The notes under the pieces: model-generated
The model's database searches: none
The model's input: the letters and a program-made list of their open reading frames with translations, nothing else
What the model was told of the DNA's origin: nothing
Source of the DNA: RUG695 sp050943135
GTDB lineage: Bacteria > Planctomycetota > Planctomycetia > Pirellulales > Thermoguttaceae
Length of the DNA stretch: 64,000 bases
Direction of reading: 5' to 3'
NCBI GenBank assembly: GCA_050943135.1
Contig: JBMNOP010000004.1
Span: 124,001-188,000, forward strand
Made by a program: the position numbers and the translations under genes
Shown here: positions 9,023 through 17,956 of the stretch, in pieces
How the letters are laid out: every line of letters starts with the position of its first letter
Numbering within the stretch: position 1 is the stretch's first letter

Positions 9023-9094
9023 TCGTCCCGCGTTGAACAGATCAAAACAAACTAAGTGTAAAAAACAGAAATAACAGATTGAAAGGTTTTCATT

Positions 9095-9400
9095 ATGTCG
9101 AAGAAAGCACTCAACATTTATCCTCTCGAAGACCGCGTCGTTGTTGAACCTCTCGCCGCCGAAGAAAAGACCGCGGGGGGGCTCTTCCTTCCCGACAGTG
9201 CCAAAGAGAAGCCGCAGCGCGGGATCGTTTTGGCGGTCGGTAAAGGCAAACTTCTCGATAACGGCAAGCGGAGCGAAATGGGCCTGGCGGTCGGCGACGA
9301 AGTCATCTACGGAAAATATTCCGGTTCGGACATCGAAGTCGACGGTCGCGAGATTAAGATCGTTCGTGAGTCCGACGTTCTGGCAAAAGTCGTTAAATGA
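9095..9400 (+). CDS. groS: Co-chaperonin GroES
   Basis: GroES caps the GroEL cavity as a heptameric lid. The 101 aa sequence has PLEDRVVVEPL at the N-terminus, the mobile-loop region EEKTAGGLFLPDSAKEKP that contacts GroEL, and the closing strand IKIVRESDVLAKV. It lies 72 bp after groL1 and 42 bp before groL2, so one GroES gene could serve two GroEL rings. AAGG lies upstream of the ATG. Confidence 0.95.
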   Translation: MSKKALNIYPLEDRVVVEPLAAEEKTAGGLFLPDSAKEKPQRGIVLAVGKGKLLDNGKRSEMGLAVGDEVIYGKYSGSDIEVDGREIKIVRESDVLAKVVK

Positions 9401-9442
9401 TAGGCCGACTCCTCGGTCCAATTCGGAAAGGAAAAAGTTACT

Positions 9443-11056
9443 ATGGCAAAACAATTACTCTTTGACGACGAAGCCCGCAAAAAGATTCTCGACGGTGTCA
9501 ACAAACTCGCCGACGTCGTTGCGGTAACGCTCGGTCCTACGGGCCGCAACGTTATCCTGAACAAATCGTACGGCGGCCCGACAATCACCAAAGACGGTGT
9601 TACGGTCAGCAAAGACATCGAACTCGAAGACCCCTTCGAAAACATGGGGGCCAAACTGGTCAATGAAGTCGCCTCGAAGACGGCCGACGAGGCCGGTGAT
9701 GGCACCACCACCGCGACCATTTTGGCGCGGGAGATTTTCCGCGAAGGTCTGCGAAATATCGCCGCCGGAAGTAACCCGGCCGCGATCCGCCGCGGGATCG
9801 ATCGAGCCGTGACCGCTGCCGTGGCCCAGCTCCAAGCGATGGCCAAACCGGTTGCGACGAAACAGGATATCACCAACGTCGGTACGATCAGTGCCAACAA
9901 CGATCCGGAAATCGGCGAACTCCTCGCCTCGGCGATGGAAGCCGTCGGCAACGAAGGGGTGATCACCCTCGAAGACAGCAAAACCGCCGAGACAACTTAC
10001 GAGGTGGTCGAGGGGATGCAATTCGACAAGGGATATCTTTCCCCGTATTTCATCTCGGATACCGAGACGATGTCGGCCCAGCTCGAGAACCCCTACATCC
10101 TGATCCACGAAAAGAAGATCACCAACATCCGCGAACTGGTCCCGATCCTCGAAAAAGCCTCTCAGAAGATGAGACCTCTTCTGATCATTGCCGAGGATGT
10201 CGACAACGAAGCGATGACGATGCTCGTGGTCAACAAGCTCCGTGGCGTGTTGAACGTCTGCGCGGTGAAAGCCCCCGGTTTCGGAGACCGCCGCAAAGCG
10301 ATGCTCCAAGACATCGCCATTCTGACCGGCGGCCAGGTCATCAGCGAAGATCTTGGCATCAAGCTTGAAAACGTCGAACTTTCTCAGCTCGGCCAGGCGA
10401 AACAGGTTACCGTCGACAAAGACTCGACGGTCATCGTCGATGGCAAGGGAAAGAAAGCCGACATCAAAGCCCGTGCCGAGCTTCTGCGCAAGTTGATCAA
10501 CGAAAGCGAGAGTGATTACGACCGCGAGAAGTATCAGGAACGTCTGGCCAAGATCGGTAGCGGCGTGGCGATCATTCAGGTCGGTGCGCACACCGAAGCC
10601 GAACAAAAGCAGAAGAAAGCCCGTGTCGAAGACGCACTTCAGGCCACCCGTGCCGCCGCTCAAGAAGGGATCCTTCCCGGCGGGGGGGTCGCACTGCTTC
10701 GTTGTAAAGAAGCTGTCGAAAAGGCCCGTTCTTCCGCCCGCGGCGATGAGAAGATCGGCGTCGATATCATTGCCGGTGTTCTCTCGAAACCGCTCGAGGT
10801 GATCGCGGACAACTGTGGACTCGACGGTACCGTGATCGCCGACGAAGTTTCGCAGAAACCGACCAACACCGGTTACGACGCACATCACGCCAAATACGTC
10901 GACATGTTCAAGGCGGGGATCATCGACCCACTGAAAGTGGTCCGTGTCGAATTGGCCAATGCCGCCAGTATTGCCGGCCTGATGCTGACCACCGAGACAC
11001 TCGTGACCGACATCAAAAAGGATGAAAAAGAGAAACCGGCCAACGCCGTGCGGTGA
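9443..11056 (+). CDS. groL2: Chaperonin GroEL, copy 2 (no GGM tail)
   Basis: Second GroEL paralogue, 537 aa. It keeps GDGTTTATILAREI (ATP site) and the catalytic region VEDALQATRAAAQEG. The C-terminus is different: instead of GGM repeats it ends in a charged DIKKDEKEKPANAVR. In GroEL the GGM tail projects into the cavity floor and affects encapsulated substrate, so loss of it suggests a specialised client set. That is inference. Its stop codon overlaps the possible GTG start of dnaJ (GTGA), so translation is probably coupled. AAAGGAAAAAG precedes the ATG. Confidence 0.95.
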   Translation: MAKQLLFDDEARKKILDGVNKLADVVAVTLGPTGRNVILNKSYGGPTITKDGVTVSKDIELEDPFENMGAKLVNEVASKTADEAGDGTTTATILAREIFREGLRNIAAGSNPAAIRRGIDRAVTAAVAQLQAMAKPVATKQDITNVGTISANNDPEIGELLASAMEAVGNEGVITLEDSKTAETTYEVVEGMQFDKGYLSPYFISDTETMSAQLENPYILIHEKKITNIRELVPILEKASQKMRPLLIIAEDVDNEAMTMLVVNKLRGVLNVCAVKAPGFGDRRKAMLQDIAILTGGQVISEDLGIKLENVELSQLGQAKQVTVDKDSTVIVDGKGKKADIKARAELLRKLINESESDYDREKYQERLAKIGSGVAIIQVGAHTEAEQKQKKARVEDALQATRAAAQEGILPGGGVALLRCKEAVEKARSSARGDEKIGVDIIAGVLSKPLEVIADNCGLDGTVIADEVSQKPTNTGYDAHHAKYVDMFKAGIIDPLKVVRVELANAASIAGLMLTTETLVTDIKKDEKEKPANAVR

Positions 11057-12327
11057 CCCCCCCGAAGATGCCTGAACTCGATTATTACCAAATACTCGAA
11101 ATTGAACGTACCGTGACCCAGGAAGAGATCGCGGCGAGTTACCGTAGGGCCGCGATGAAGTATCATCCCGACCGTAACGCCGGTGACAAGGAAGCGGTAG
11201 AGAAATTCAAGCTCGCCGCCGAAGCGTATGAAGTCCTGAAAGACCCGGAAATGCGGAGTATCTACGACCGCTACGGGAAAGAAGGGGTCAAACGTACCGG
11301 CGGCGGGGCCGGGTTTCAAGATGTCAGTGATATTTTCGGGGCATTCGGTGATATCTTCGGAGACACCATTTTCGGCTCCTTTTTCGGCGGCGGCAGAAGC
11401 AGCGGCAGTCGTGTACGTCGTGGTGCCGACATCCGGTGCAGTGTAACACTCGACCTGCACGAGGTCGCCAAAGGCGTTTCGCGTGAGATCCGTTACCGTC
11501 GTCACGAGTTGTGTGACGCATGCCAGGGGAGCGGTGCCAAGGCGGGAACGAAACCGGAAGTCTGCCGCTACTGCGGTGGACGCGGTCGCATCCAAAAGTC
11601 GAACGGCATCTTCTCGATACAGACCCCCTGCCCGAAATGCCAGGGCCGCGGCAAAATCATTGTGACCCCCTGCACCGTCTGTCACGGTGCGGGCATGGTT
11701 GAAAAGGACGTTGTCCGCGAGGTCCGGATTCCGGCAGGGATCGACAGCGGCGTTCGTCTCCGCATGCAGGGGGAAGGGCATCGGAGTCCCGACGGCGGCC
11801 CGGCGGGCGACTGTTACGTCTTTATCCAAGTGAAACAACACCCCTTCTTCCGCCGAGACGGGCAAGACCTGGTCTGCCAGATTCCGATCAAATACACGCA
11901 AGCGGTTCTGGGCGCGGAAGCCGAAGTACCGACCCTCGACGGGGTCGACAAGGTCAGGATACCCGCCGGAACGCAAAACGGCGACGTGATTCGGCTGAAA
12001 GGCCGGGGGATGCCCTTACCACGTCGCAACCTGAAAGGGGATCTTTTGGTCCAGGTCTTCATTGAGGTGCCGCGCGGTGTTTCTCCGAAATACCAAGCGG
12101 AACTCAAAAAACTCGCCGAAGTCGAGGGAGAGACCGGATTTGCCCAGCGGAAGAATTTCTTTGATGCGTTACGGCAGTTTATGAAAGACTATTTCGGGAA
12201 AGAGGGACCATCGGCCTCTGAAACGAAAACCGAAGAGATCGATCCGACAGATCGAAAGAGTAAAAAAAAAAGAGGAAGTTTGCTAAAACAAGCCGCTGAA
12301 CACCTTCGCCGCCTCTTTAACCGATGA
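11053..12327 (+). CDS. dnaJ: Chaperone protein DnaJ (Hsp40, type I)
   Basis: Full type I DnaJ: J domain with HPD at residues 38-40, a Gly/Phe-rich linker (SDIFGAFGDIFGD), four CxxCxGxG zinc repeats (CDACQGSG, CRYCGGRG, CPKCQGRG, CTVCHGAG) and the two C-terminal substrate-binding beta domains. The charged tail after residue 375 is longer than usual and ends in a basic segment. J-protein partners stimulate DnaK ATPase; dnaK itself is not in this window. Start choice is either GTG at 11053, overlapping groL2, or ATG at 11068, which is nearer the conserved start of the J domain. Confidence 0.95.
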   Translation: MTPPKMPELDYYQILEIERTVTQEEIAASYRRAAMKYHPDRNAGDKEAVEKFKLAAEAYEVLKDPEMRSIYDRYGKEGVKRTGGGAGFQDVSDIFGAFGDIFGDTIFGSFFGGGRSSGSRVRRGADIRCSVTLDLHEVAKGVSREIRYRRHELCDACQGSGAKAGTKPEVCRYCGGRGRIQKSNGIFSIQTPCPKCQGRGKIIVTPCTVCHGAGMVEKDVVREVRIPAGIDSGVRLRMQGEGHRSPDGGPAGDCYVFIQVKQHPFFRRDGQDLVCQIPIKYTQAVLGAEAEVPTLDGVDKVRIPAGTQNGDVIRLKGRGMPLPRRNLKGDLLVQVFIEVPRGVSPKYQAELKKLAEVEGETGFAQRKNFFDALRQFMKDYFGKEGPSASETKTEEIDPTDRKSKKKRGSLLKQAAEHLRRLFNR

Positions 12328-12363
12328 GACGACAAAACAAGCAATCAGTAAAGGCTCGCATTC

Positions 12364-13002
12364 ATGATAAAAGACGATAACACACGGCCGGAGAGCGGTT
12401 TTGCTCCCGGGTCGGGTGAGAACACCGAACAGAACACAACCGATTTCAACGAACGCCTGAAAAAGGCAGGCGATGAACTTTTAGGAGGTGCCAAAAAGGA
12501 CCGAGAGCGCGGCCGAACCGCCGCGTTGAAAGAGGTGGAATCGCTCAAAGTAAAGCTGGCAGAGGCCGAAGACCAGCGGCTCCGCGCCATGGCGGAATTA
12601 GAGAATTTCCGACAGCGGAAGAACAGAGAGATCGCCGATCAGGAAAAGTACGCACCGATGGAACTGGCGCGTGCCATTCTCCCGATCTGGGACAATATCG
12701 GCCGCGCGCTCGACGCCGCTCCCGACGACGAGTCGGTGCGTGGGTTCGTCGACGGCGTGCGGATGGTTCATCGGCAGTTCCTCGATGTACTTGCCAAAAA
12801 CGGTGTCGTACGGATCGACGCGGAAGGGGAAATGTTCGACCCAAACCGCCACGAGTCGATTGCGGTGTCTCCGAGCGACGAACCTTCCGGAACGATTCTC
12901 AACGACGCGCGTCCCGGATTCATCCTGCACGATCGCATCGTCCGTCCGGCCCAGGTGGTGGTCGCCACACAACATTCCGCAGAGGAGAAATCGGAAGAGT
13001 GA
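12364..13002 (+). CDS. grpE: Nucleotide exchange factor GrpE
   Basis: GrpE releases ADP from DnaK. The 212 aa protein has a long charged N-terminal helix (LKEVESLKVKLAEAEDQRL), the conserved RAMAELENFRQRKNRE dimer helix and the C-terminal beta-wing with HESIAVSPSDEPSGTIL and the closing RPAQVVVA. It is the last gene of the chaperone operon, 36 bp after dnaJ and 35 bp before a strong terminator. Confidence 0.95.
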   Translation: MIKDDNTRPESGFAPGSGENTEQNTTDFNERLKKAGDELLGGAKKDRERGRTAALKEVESLKVKLAEAEDQRLRAMAELENFRQRKNREIADQEKYAPMELARAILPIWDNIGRALDAAPDDESVRGFVDGVRMVHRQFLDVLAKNGVVRIDAEGEMFDPNRHESIAVSPSDEPSGTILNDARPGFILHDRIVRPAQVVVATQHSAEEKSEE

Positions 13003-13037
13003 TCCAAACATCACCCTTTCGCCGTCTATATACCGAG

Positions 13038-13069
13038 GGGAACCCGCGTTATCCGGGTTCCCTTTTTTT
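13038..13069 (+). terminator. Rho-independent terminator of chaperone operon
   Basis: GGGAACCCG at 13038-13046 pairs perfectly with CGGGTTCCC at 13054-13062, with a seven-base loop and seven T residues at 13063-13069. It is a textbook intrinsic terminator just after grpE. Confidence 0.9.
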
Positions 13070-13579
13070 CGGTCCTGTCGTCGTATACGGTAAAGCCCTC
13101 GGGAATGATTGGGGACAGGATCAACAAAGAAATGCTCTACGACCCAACCCCGTTTCCCGTCCGGAAAAACCGGACCACCCCGCGATGCCCGCCATACCGG
13201 CGACACACCGTTGCATGACGACCGGAACGGCAAACAGAGGCCACCGTCAACATGGTATCGGCGATTCCTATTTGCGATTCCTCCGCCTGCAATTCTTCGC
13301 GTTCTATTTCTCATCATCTCCATGATGCTTGAATTCGATGAAAGTGAAATTCGGTGGTTCGTGTGTACGCCGTAACCTATCGGAAAAACATCGCCGGATC
13401 GAGTCGAAAAGAAAGAAGAGAACAGGGCCGATATGCGAAGACAGAGGCAACCCGCCACGACACTTCCGAGCACACGCGCTGTGTATCTTCTATATTTCTT
13501 GACGGTCCTGTTTTCGGTGCGTAAGACCCGTTCCGGCAAAACCGAGAACCCCGATGGGGCGAATCCGCCGAACGGAATT
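13070..13579. other. 510-bp intergenic region, no gene seen
   Basis: The region lies between the grpE terminator and the 3' end of dxs. Both strands carry only short frames without ribosome sites or recognisable products, and I see no tRNA, structured RNA or repeat. Clear terminator hairpins for dxs are also missing. Confidence 0.5.
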
Positions 13580-15649
13580 TTACCCCTGTCTTTTTTTCAT
13601 GTCCTGCACGGCACTCTTGATCCCCTCGCGGTCGAGCCCCGAAAGCGCGAGCAGTTCGGCACGACTGCCATGTGGCGTGTATTGATCGCCGAGACCGAGT
13701 CGGCGAAGATTTTGCGTATTTACCCCTGCGTCACACGCGGCTTCGAGCAGTGCGCTACCGAACCCGCCCGCGAGCCCCCCCTCTTCAATCGTCAAGAGAA
13801 ACTTCCCTTCCCGCAAAGGAGCGAGAAGGATTTCGGTATCGAGCGGTTTGGCGAACCGTGCATTGATCACCTCCAGGTCGAGTCGAGACTCGGGGGAAAG
13901 GGCGGCCAATTCTTCGGCGACGGCCAGTGTATCGGCGGCTCGTTCCCCGAACACGGCGATCGCCCCATCGGCTCCCTCCCTCAGGATTTCGGCTTTCCCC
14001 TCCACGATCGGAGCGGGAACACGGGCCAGTCGGGGCGCCTCGGTACGGGGATATCGGATCGCCACGGGAACGGTTCCGGTGGCTGCCCAGCGGAGCATCA
14101 ATTCGACTTCGTGCGCGTCGGCGGGTGCCAGCACACGAAATTTCGGCAGCGGACGTATATACGCAATGTCAAAAACCCCGTGATGGGTCGGCCCGTCGGC
14201 ACCGACCAGCCCGGCGCGATCGATCATAAAGATTATCGGCAACTCCTGGAGCGAGACCTCCTGAAACAGATGATCATACGCCCGCTGGAGAAACGTACTG
14301 TATATATTGACGATCGGACGCATCCCCGCCTTGGCAAGCCCCGAAGCCGTAACGACCGCGTTCGCCTCACAAATTCCGACATCGAAGAAACGGTCGGGGA
14401 ACATCCGGCGGATCGGTTCGAGCATCGTTCCCTGTGCCATGGCAGCGGTTAAAACGCAGAACCGTTTATCTTCCGCCATAAGACGATAGATCGCGTTACG
14501 TGCCCAATGGGTAAAAGAATGTTCCCCCGGCATATCGGGATCGGTATCGTTTGGTAGCAGGTTCGCCGTGGTTGTGTCCGGTTTGGCACGGTCCTGTTTC
14601 GATCGGACAGAACGCGCGTCGGGGATCGCAACCGTTCGCCCTTTACGGTTTCTTTTCTTCTTGAACCGAGATACGGATTTCTCCGATTCGGGTTCCTGCT
14701 TCGTATGACTGTCGACCATACCGGGACCCGGAGCGTGGAATCGGACCGGGTCGATTTCGGCATCGGGATACCCACACCCCTTTTTGGTAAGAACATGCAG
14801 TAACACCGGTTCGCGGAACCGGCGTACCATCATCAGGTACCGGCGCAGGAGCGGGATGTTATGCCCGTCGATCGGACCGATGTACCGAAACCCGAACTCC
14901 TCGAAGAGCATACCCCCGGTGATCCCCGCCTTGATACTGTCTTTCAGGCGCGAGATCATATCGCCGGTGCTTGTTCCGATCGAAGGAATCGCATCGATCG
15001 AGCGACGTAACGCATTCTTAATCGTTTTGTATGTCGGGTTAAGCCGGAGTCGGTCCAGATAAAGCCCCAAGCCGCCGACCCGTCCGCAGATTGACATCTT
15101 GTTATCGTTGAGGATGACCGTCAGCGGATGCCGTAGCCCCCCCGCCAGGTTGAGCGCCTCGAAAACGACGCCGCTGGCCAACGCACCGTCTCCGATGACG
15201 GCAAACGCATGCCGCTCCTCGTCGGGTCTGAGAATCGCATCGCCGAGCGAAAGGCCAAGCGCCGCGCCGATGCTGCAACCGGCATGCCCGGTCATAAAGA
15301 GATCGAACGGGCTCTCTTCCGGATTCGGGTATCCCATCAGCCCGTCGAGGGTTCGGATCGATTCGATATCTTGGTAGCGCCCGGTCAGAATCTTGTGCGG
15401 GTAACACTGATGTCCCGTATCCCAGACAAGCCGATCCTTCGAAAAATCGAGCGAGGAATAAAGCGCAACCGTCAGCTCGACCACTCCGAGATTCGATGCG
15501 AAATGAACGCTCCTTTTTTCCGACAGGCGGCAAAGGAGAACGCGAATCTCCTCGGCCAACTCGGCGAGTTGTGGCTCGGTAAACGTCCGTAACCGACTCG
15601 GGTCGGAGACTGTCCCCAAAAGAAGGGAAGTTTTAGGTTCTTGATCCAT
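13580..15649 (-). CDS. dxs: 1-deoxy-D-xylulose-5-phosphate synthase
   Basis: DXS condenses pyruvate and glyceraldehyde 3-phosphate with thiamine diphosphate to make DXP, the entry to the MEP pathway and a precursor of thiamine and pyridoxal. The product of about 690 aa shows the ThDP motif GDGALASG, the conserved DTGHQCYPHKILTGR, the second-domain YSTFLQRAYDH and DRAGLVGADGPTHHG. Two oddities: the usual IAEQHA around the catalytic Glu reads ICEANA (Glu kept, His changed to Asn), and the linker between the first two domains carries an extra basic segment of roughly 50 residues (about 330-385). The start is uncertain: ATG at 15649 or an in-frame TTG at 15661. It follows ispA in the xseB-ispA-dxs order. 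Confidence 0.93.
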   Translation of the reverse strand: MDQEPKTSLLLGTVSDPSRLRTFTEPQLAELAEEIRVLLCRLSEKRSVHFASNLGVVELTVALYSSLDFSKDRLVWDTGHQCYPHKILTGRYQDIESIRTLDGLMGYPNPEESPFDLFMTGHAGCSIGAALGLSLGDAILRPDEERHAFAVIGDGALASGVVFEALNLAGGLRHPLTVILNDNKMSICGRVGGLGLYLDRLRLNPTYKTIKNALRRSIDAIPSIGTSTGDMISRLKDSIKAGITGGMLFEEFGFRYIGPIDGHNIPLLRRYLMMVRRFREPVLLHVLTKKGCGYPDAEIDPVRFHAPGPGMVDSHTKQEPESEKSVSRFKKKRNRKGRTVAIPDARSVRSKQDRAKPDTTTANLLPNDTDPDMPGEHSFTHWARNAIYRLMAEDKRFCVLTAAMAQGTMLEPIRRMFPDRFFDVGICEANAVVTASGLAKAGMRPIVNIYSTFLQRAYDHLFQEVSLQELPIIFMIDRAGLVGADGPTHHGVFDIAYIRPLPKFRVLAPADAHEVELMLRWAATGTVPVAIRYPRTEAPRLARVPAPIVEGKAEILREGADGAIAVFGERAADTLAVAEELAALSPESRLDLEVINARFAKPLDTEILLAPLREGKFLLTIEEGGLAGGFGSALLEAACDAGVNTQNLRRLGLGDQYTPHGSRAELLALSGLDREGIKSAVQDMKKRQG

Positions 15650-15717
15650 TTTCCCTGACAATTTTCGAAAACATGTGCGTCAGTCGCGCAAAGCGGGCAC
15701 CCCACGTGGAGGGTGCG

Positions 15718-16620
15718 TTAGGTCTCTCGTGTTAAGAGGTCGCCGACCAGTTGCAGAACAGCCGATTTTGCCGGCGATTCGGGAAAGATCTCTAATGCCT
15801 GCGCTGCCACCGCCGACTGCCGAGCCGCCTCGACGCGGCTTTCTTCGACCCCGAGAACGCCGGGAAACGTCAGCTTGCCAAGCGCGGCATCTTTCCCGAC
15901 CCGTTTTCCGAGAAGCGTTTCGCTTCCGGCAACATCGAGCAAATCGTCGGTGATCTGGAACACCAGCCCGAACGCCTCGCCACACGCGGCGAGCGCCTCG
16001 GTCTCTTTTTCGTCGGCATGGGCCGCCGCCGCCCCGAGCCGAAACGCCGCGGTCAGGAGGGCGCCCGTTTTCCGCCGATGGATCGAACAGAGGAACGTCG
16101 CGCATCTTTCCGATGCGCTGCCGCCGGAAAGGTGTTTTTCAAAGATCACGTCGTCGGCCTGCCCACCGATCATTCCGTGCGCACCCGCCGCCTCGGCCAG
16201 GATCGCCGTCATCGATGCGCGCAACCCCGGTTCCGCCATCTGCCCGATTACCGAAAACGCTTCGGTTAAGAGGGCATCCCCGGCAAGGATCGCGGTTGCC
16301 TCACCGAACTTGATGTGGCAGGTCGGTTTCCCTCGACGCAGGTCGTCGTTATCCATCGCCGGCAGATCGTCGTGGATCAGCGAATAGGTATGGATCATCT
16401 CCAAAGCACACGCCGCGGGAATTGCCGAGGCGGCATCGCCCCCTGCCATTTCGGTCGAAGCCAAAACGAGAAGCGGTCGAAGCCGTTTCCCCCCCCGGAG
16501 AAGCGAATAGCGAACCGCCTCTTTCAGGCGGGGCGGAACCGGCAGCTCGTAATCGGTCAGCCGGTCAAGCCGCTCTTCGATCACCGCGCGGAGCGTTTGA
16601 AGGTAATGCCGACTTGCCAT
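15718..16620 (-). CDS. ispA: Short-chain polyprenyl diphosphate synthase (FPP/GGPP type)
   Basis: It adds isopentenyl diphosphate units to allylic diphosphates to make farnesyl or geranylgeranyl diphosphate. The 300 aa sequence has LLRGGKRLRPLL (IPP binding), the first aspartate-rich motif HDDLPAMDNDDLRRG, KTGALLTAA, and the second aspartate-rich motif ITDDLLD. The residues before the first Asp motif fit the bacterial FPP synthase group, but chain length cannot be fixed by eye. The ATG overlaps the xseB stop as TGATG, so the genes are translationally coupled. Confidence 0.92.
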   Translation of the reverse strand: MASRHYLQTLRAVIEERLDRLTDYELPVPPRLKEAVRYSLLRGGKRLRPLLVLASTEMAGGDAASAIPAACALEMIHTYSLIHDDLPAMDNDDLRRGKPTCHIKFGEATAILAGDALLTEAFSVIGQMAEPGLRASMTAILAEAAGAHGMIGGQADDVIFEKHLSGGSASERCATFLCSIHRRKTGALLTAAFRLGAAAAHADEKETEALAACGEAFGLVFQITDDLLDVAGSETLLGKRVGKDAALGKLTFPGVLGVEESRVEAARQSAVAAQALEIFPESPAKSAVLQLVGDLLTRET

Positions 16621-16952
16621 CAAGAATCCGAGTCCCCGTTTCTCTCTTTTGTATTGCGGCGTTTATTCGCAACGCTGCTTCCTCGCCCGGCGGTCGACTC
16701 GTCGGACCGGAGCTCATCGGGGTCGACCGGTACGGTTTCAAGCGTGTTGGTTTCCGGATCGACGCTCTTGAGCATCTCGAACTTCTGTTCCGCCTCGCTC
16801 AGCTTGCTCCGGCAGAGACGCAGGAGGCGAACACCCTCTTCATACTTTTCGAGGGAAGAATCAAGATCGGCCCGGCCGCTGTCGAGATAGACGATGATCT
16901 CTTCGAGTTTCCGCAGCGATTCTTCAAAAGACTGGTCGTTCTGTTCCGGCAT
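16620..16952 (-). CDS. xseB: Exodeoxyribonuclease VII small subunit
   Basis: XseB forms the multi-copy helical stalk of exonuclease VII. The first 75 residues carry the family pattern (SFEESLRKLEEIIVYLDSG, then SLEKYEEGVRLLRLC and LSEAEQKFEML). The last 35 residues are an extra, charged and Ser/Arg-rich tail beyond the usual family length of about 80. xseA is not in the window. The xseB-ispA-dxs order is a widely conserved bacterial arrangement. Confidence 0.92.
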   Translation of the reverse strand: MPEQNDQSFEESLRKLEEIIVYLDSGRADLDSSLEKYEEGVRLLRLCRSKLSEAEQKFEMLKSVDPETNTLETVPVDPDELRSDESTAGRGSSVANKRRNTKERNGDSDS

Positions 16953-17066
16953 AGATGTTTCCGCCTTTCCGCGGTTCGTTTTCAGCTGATTTCGTTGCCC
17001 GAAACGGGCGGCATTTCCGGACGAATCCCGGCAAGACCGGCGGAAAGCGCGGGTTTTACGTCCTGA

Positions 17067-17501
17067 CTATTCGACGTCGGCCACGGTGACCTTGGTCATT
17101 TTGTCGCCCTGACGAATCGCGTTGACGACATCTTGACCTGCAAGGACTTTTCCGAAAACGGTATGTTTCCCGTCGAGCCAGGGGCAGGCGACATGGGTGA
17201 TAAAGAACTGCGAACCGTTGGTGTTCGGACCGGAATTGGCCATCGAAAGGGTACCGGGCCCGTCGTGGCGGAGTTCCGGAACGAATTCGTCTTCGAAGGT
17301 GTACCCCGGGCCACCGCACCCGGTTCCGTCGGGGCAACCGCCCTGAATCATGAAGTCGGCGATAACACGGTGAAATTTCAGGCCGTCATAGAATCCTTTT
17401 TTGGCGAGCTTTTCGAAGTTGGCGACCGTCTTCGAGGTTTTGTCGGCAAAAAGTTCGAGTTTGATCGTACCGCGAGGAGTTTCGATTGTGGCGATTTTCA
17501 T
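17067..17501 (-). CDS. Cyclophilin-type peptidyl-prolyl cis-trans isomerase
   Basis: A compact cytosolic cyclophilin of 144 aa without signal peptide. Family hallmarks: KFHRVIADFMIQGG with the catalytic Arg, GTLSMANSGPNTNGSQFFI and the closing LDGKHTVFGKV (the usual Trp-binding loop reads PWLDGKH). AAAGGA lies upstream of the ATG and TATAAT (ATTATA on plus at 17559-17564) is a likely -10 box. It appears monocistronic. Confidence 0.93.
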   Translation of the reverse strand: MKIATIETPRGTIKLELFADKTSKTVANFEKLAKKGFYDGLKFHRVIADFMIQGGCPDGTGCGGPGYTFEDEFVPELRHDGPGTLSMANSGPNTNGSQFFITHVACPWLDGKHTVFGKVLAGQDVVNAIRQGDKMTKVTVADVE

Positions 17502-17956
17502 TTGCGGACTTATTCCTTTCTCTGGGATTGGTGTTCGGGTAAAAATTCCACCCTAATAATTATATACCATAATGTTCATCTGAATACACCCCCTACGACA
17601 AAGTGCCGCTCAAACCGGGCTCCCTTCCCTCCGGGGGACGGTCGGGGAACGTATTTGGTTTCCGTCTCTGAGGTTACAAATAAGTTCGTCAAGGGAGATC
17701 GAAGTTTCCCTTGCAGCCGATCGAAATCACCGGTGCCGAAAGCAATCAGAGCGACGCCGAAATCGAATCGGTCGGCGTTGCCTCGGCACTGGAAATGACC
17801 GTTACCCGACCGAACCTGTTTCTGCCAAAAAGGAGATGCAGAGAATCGAACAAGCCGGCGGACAAACACAAAAGACGGGAGGGAAAACGACGGTTGTCCG
17901 CCGATATCTCTTCCGTTTTGGGGCGGGAACGGTATAGCCATCGTAACCGGATCGGC
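17502..17956. other. 455-bp intergenic region with cyclophilin promoter
   Basis: Next to the cyclophilin gene there is an AT-rich stretch with a TATAAT -10 hexamer on the minus strand (17559-17564), preceded by a poor -35. The remainder holds only unconvincing short frames. It marks the edge of the AT-richer block that carries the DUF262 gene. Confidence 0.45.

Noticed and set aside
7379..9454. 691-codon minus-strand frame opposite groL1 and groS
   Set aside because: Antisense to well-identified chaperonin genes; the translated sequence is low-complexity and lacks any family feature.
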